Below, in pieces: positions 6,693-7,880 of a DNA stretch of 7,880 nt. The DNA is from Clostridium sp. OF09-36 (lineage in GTDB: Bacteria > Bacillota > Clostridia > Lachnospirales > Lachnospiraceae): NCBI RefSeq assembly GCF_003481985.1, contig NZ_QUMD01000050.1, forward strand, positions 1-7,880. Reading direction: 5' to 3'. The first letter of the stretch is position 1, and each line of letters begins with the position of its first letter. The notes beneath the pieces are model-generated. The model saw only the letters and a program-made list of their open reading frames with translations. It was not told where the DNA came from and made no database searches. Position numbers and translations under genes: made by a program.

Positions 6693-7010
6693 AAAATCCA
6701 GTTCCCGTCCATAGAGGATGAACTTTCTAAGTTTTATCTGACCATTGGCTCTGAAGGTGTTAAGAGCATCAAGCTTTCAATGCCAAATTCCAGTGGCGGC
6801 TTTGAAAATGCAGATGGTTCTCTGCTCAAGAAAGGCGAACGCATCTGGCTCGAAAACCTCGATGGCTACACTGATCTGCGAGGATTAACAATAACTGCCC
6901 TGGGTGAAAACGGAGAAATCATCTGGACAGCATCAATTCCAGATGAAGAAGAAAACAAAGGATTTACCCATCTGGTAAATGATGATTGGGAAATCACAAA
7001 TATCGAATAA
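6693..7010 (+). pseudogene. Cut-off 3' end of the BlaR1-like sensor gene
   Basis: Directly after the TAG, the same frame continues for 105 codons without a stop (KIQFPSIEDELSKFYLTIGS to NDDWEITNIE) and ends in TAA at 7008-7010, just before a terminator. The amino-acid composition is that of a soluble outer domain (acidic, with many G and W), like the preceding sensor region. An ATG at 6780 could start a 76-residue frame, but no ribosome-binding site precedes it. The simplest view is a single base change creating TAG (for example from GAG, CAG or AAG). Readthrough or sequencing error are alternatives. A product made alone would be cytoplasmic and probably without function. Confidence 0.75.
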
Positions 7011-7026
7011 TTAGTTCCCAGCAAAT

Positions 7027-7083
7027 AAACCGCTGCAATTCTCATTCCAAAGTGGGATGGATGTTGTAGCGGTTTTTCTTTTT
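7027..7083 (+). terminator. Strong terminator of the BlaI/BlaR1-like operon
   Basis: AAACCGCTGCAA (7027-7038) pairs with TTGTAGCGGTTT (7064-7075), with one G-U pair, and CATTCC/GGGATG can pair inside the loop. A T-rich tail TTTTTCTTTTT follows (7073-7083). The convergent minus-strand gene ends at 7082, so the structure sits between two genes pointing at each other and could also act, more weakly, on the other strand. Confidence 0.85.
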
Positions 7084-7315
7084 ATGGTTCAAATGCCACC
7101 ATTGTTTCTTTTGGTAGTTTCTCATTTTCACAGTTCAGAAGATAGGCTACGGCCTTGTTCGCAAAGCGGTTGGTTTTTATCGTATCCCAATCGGCAAGAT
7201 GGATGATCTCTGCTGTGCTGCTTTCAAAATCAAATGAAATCTTACCCCATTCGCCGTCGCAGTCTGCCTGGTATTCGTAGATTGCGGCGGCGATTTTCTT
7301 TTTTCGTAAACGCAC
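7082..7315 (-). CDS. Unrecognised small protein, probably missing its 5' end because of the IS
   Basis: The minus-strand frame gives up to 77 residues from GTG 7315, ending in TTMVAFEP-like ...KETMVAFEP. It is a small soluble mixed protein with AAAIYEYQADCDGEWGKISF, a segment DFESSTAEIIHLADWDTIKT and a helical LANKAVAYLL-like stretch (NRFANKAVAYLLNCENEKL). I do not recognise the family. The GTG has no convincing ribosome-binding site, and the frame stays open upstream through codons without ATG into the IS66 left end. The first residues (RLR) are therefore probably encoded by the IS end or target duplication, with native coding sequence beginning at KKKIAAAIYEY. The true start should lie beyond the other end of the IS, outside this window. 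Confidence 0.55.
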   Translation of the reverse strand: MRLRKKKIAAAIYEYQADCDGEWGKISFDFESSTAEIIHLADWDTIKTNRFANKAVAYLLNCENEKLPKETMVAFEP

Positions 7316-7378
7316 TATAGTAAGTACCTGTTTTTCTGATTCATTTTCTGCAATAATAGTCTCACACTATACAGAGTT

Positions 7379-7405
7379 AAAAAAGTTGAGCACTTAACTT
7401 TTTTT
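7379..7405. terminator. Palindromic hairpin at the IS66 left end, possible bidirectional terminator
   Basis: AAAAAAGTTGAG (7379-7390) and CTTAACTTTTTT (7393-7404) are complementary except one G-U pair, with A- and T-runs on the two sides. Such a hairpin ends transcription in both directions and would keep outside transcripts from entering tnpA, which starts 21 bases later. Confidence 0.6.
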
Positions 7406-7426
7406 ACCGACTATGGAGGTCAGACT

Positions 7427-7798
7427 ATGAGCAGTCAAACAAGTTTGGTAGCTGAGCAGGTTCGGCTACGGCAGTGGGCCGCACAGATACAGGAATGCCA
7501 GAACCGTCCCGCAGATATGAAAGTTGAAACCTGGTGCAGTGAGCATGGCATTACCAAAGCGAATTATTATTATCGCTTGCGCCGGGTTAGAAAAGCATGC
7601 CTGGAAGCTTGCAATCCAGAACCGGCTTTTGTGGAACTTCCAGTGCCAGCATCAGAAACAATCTCATCAGCAGATTTCCTTGTTGTTAAACCGGCAGCCG
7701 TTCTTCGAAACTCCAGAGGGCTGACACTTGAAATTTATAACCACGCTTCTACGGATGTCATCCGAGACACCATGGAGGTGTTACTTCATGCTGAATGA
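7427..7798 (+). CDS. tnpA: IS66-family accessory protein TnpA
   Basis: A 123-residue basic protein with the mark of Firmicute IS66 TnpA: an N-terminal helix RLRQWAAQIQECQNRP (13-28), then VETWCSEHGITKANYYYRL (33-51), a helix-turn-helix-like region, and RRVRK after it. The C-terminal part (about 66-123) is variable and ends in a beta-like segment RGLTLEIYNHAS. GGAGG at 7415-7419 is seven bases before ATG 7427. IS66 elements need TnpA and TnpB besides the DDE transposase TnpC for efficient transposition; the exact role of TnpA is not settled. Its end overlaps tnpB by 11 bases, so both are coupled. The frame is intact. Confidence 0.93.
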   Translation: MSSQTSLVAEQVRLRQWAAQIQECQNRPADMKVETWCSEHGITKANYYYRLRRVRKACLEACNPEPAFVELPVPASETISSADFLVVKPAAVLRNSRGLTLEIYNHASTDVIRDTMEVLLHAE

Positions 7799-7880
7799 TG
7801 CAACCGGGTTAAAAAAGATCTATCTTGCAGCTGGCTATACGGACCTGCGCAGGGGCATAGATGGTTTGGCAACGATGATT
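7788..7880 (+). CDS. tnpB: IS66-family protein TnpB (Orf2), 5' part only
   Basis: The first 31 codons of TnpB are present before the window ends: MLNDATGLKKIYLAAGYTDL then RRGIDGLATMI. The motif Y-T-D-L-R-R-G-I-D-G-L (17-27) is typical for IS66 Orf2, a protein of about 115-120 residues. GGAGG at 7774-7778 inside tnpA lies nine bases before ATG 7788. The overlap with tnpA, in another frame, is the normal arrangement. Confidence 0.93.
   Translation, partial: MLNDATGLKKIYLAAGYTDLRRGIDGLATMI

Larger units (their letters stand above)
7306..7880 (+). mobile_element. IS66-family insertion sequence, left part
   Basis: The element carries tnpA and the start of tnpB in the usual IS66 order; the large transposase tnpC and the right end lie outside the window. 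IS66 elements begin with GTAA and often GTAAGCG. GTAAACG at 7306 fits best, which would make CTTTTTTC (7298-7305) the 8-base target duplication. A second candidate is GTAAGTA at 7320, with GCACTATA before it. The right end would decide. Confidence 0.8.

Noticed and set aside
7524..7724. Plus-strand frame of 66 codons inside tnpA
   Set aside because: It is an out-of-frame shadow of the well-recognised IS66 TnpA.
1..7880. CRISPR array, tRNA, rRNA or riboswitch
   Set aside because: I found no regularly spaced repeats, tRNA-like cloverleaf, rRNA segment or recognisable riboswitch core in reading the window.

Overview
The window looks like accessory DNA from a gut-type Firmicute of the class Clostridia, probably Lachnospiraceae or a relative. 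The grounds are Gram-positive Shine-Dalgarno sites before most genes, a BlaI/BlaR1-type regulator pair, an IS66 element of the form with an accessory TnpA, and two small genes (1700-2011 and 2036-2284) whose products I recognise from memory as recurring together in gut Clostridia. Species cannot be fixed from the sequence.

Layout. Positions 1-1595 are visibly more AT-rich than what follows. They hold the end of an unrecognised gene broken by a frameshift near 96-101, then a single-HKD phospholipase-D-superfamily protein. After a roughly 100-base non-coding seam comes the C-terminal piece of a RlmD/RumA-type 23S rRNA uracil methyltransferase (starting exactly at its HVETVV motif) and a small conserved protein. 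Positions 2394-3900 encode an unrecognised protein of about 501 residues with one C-terminal membrane segment, but a run of eight A's splits it into two overlapping frames. A strong terminator follows at 3936-3972.

Positions 4000-7010 form a regulatory operon: a promoter overlapped by an 18-base palindrome, a BlaI/MecI-family repressor, and an overlapping M56-peptidase membrane sensor. The sensor's outer domain does not look like a penicillin-binding domain. Its reading frame carries a TAG at 6690-6692 and then stays open for another 105 codons, so the gene seems to have lost its last part through a nonsense change.

A strong terminator at 7027-7083 separates this operon from a convergent minus-strand gene whose 5' end appears to have been removed by an IS66 insertion starting near 7306 (or 7320). 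The IS carries a palindromic hairpin, tnpA and the first 31 codons of tnpB before the window ends.

Overall this is a mosaic of small mobile or cargo modules with three to four damaged genes: two homopolymer frameshifts, one nonsense codon and one IS truncation. The parts most likely to be new biology are the PLD-protein gene pair at the left, the membrane-anchored protein split at A8, and the BlaR1-like sensor with its unusual outer domain.
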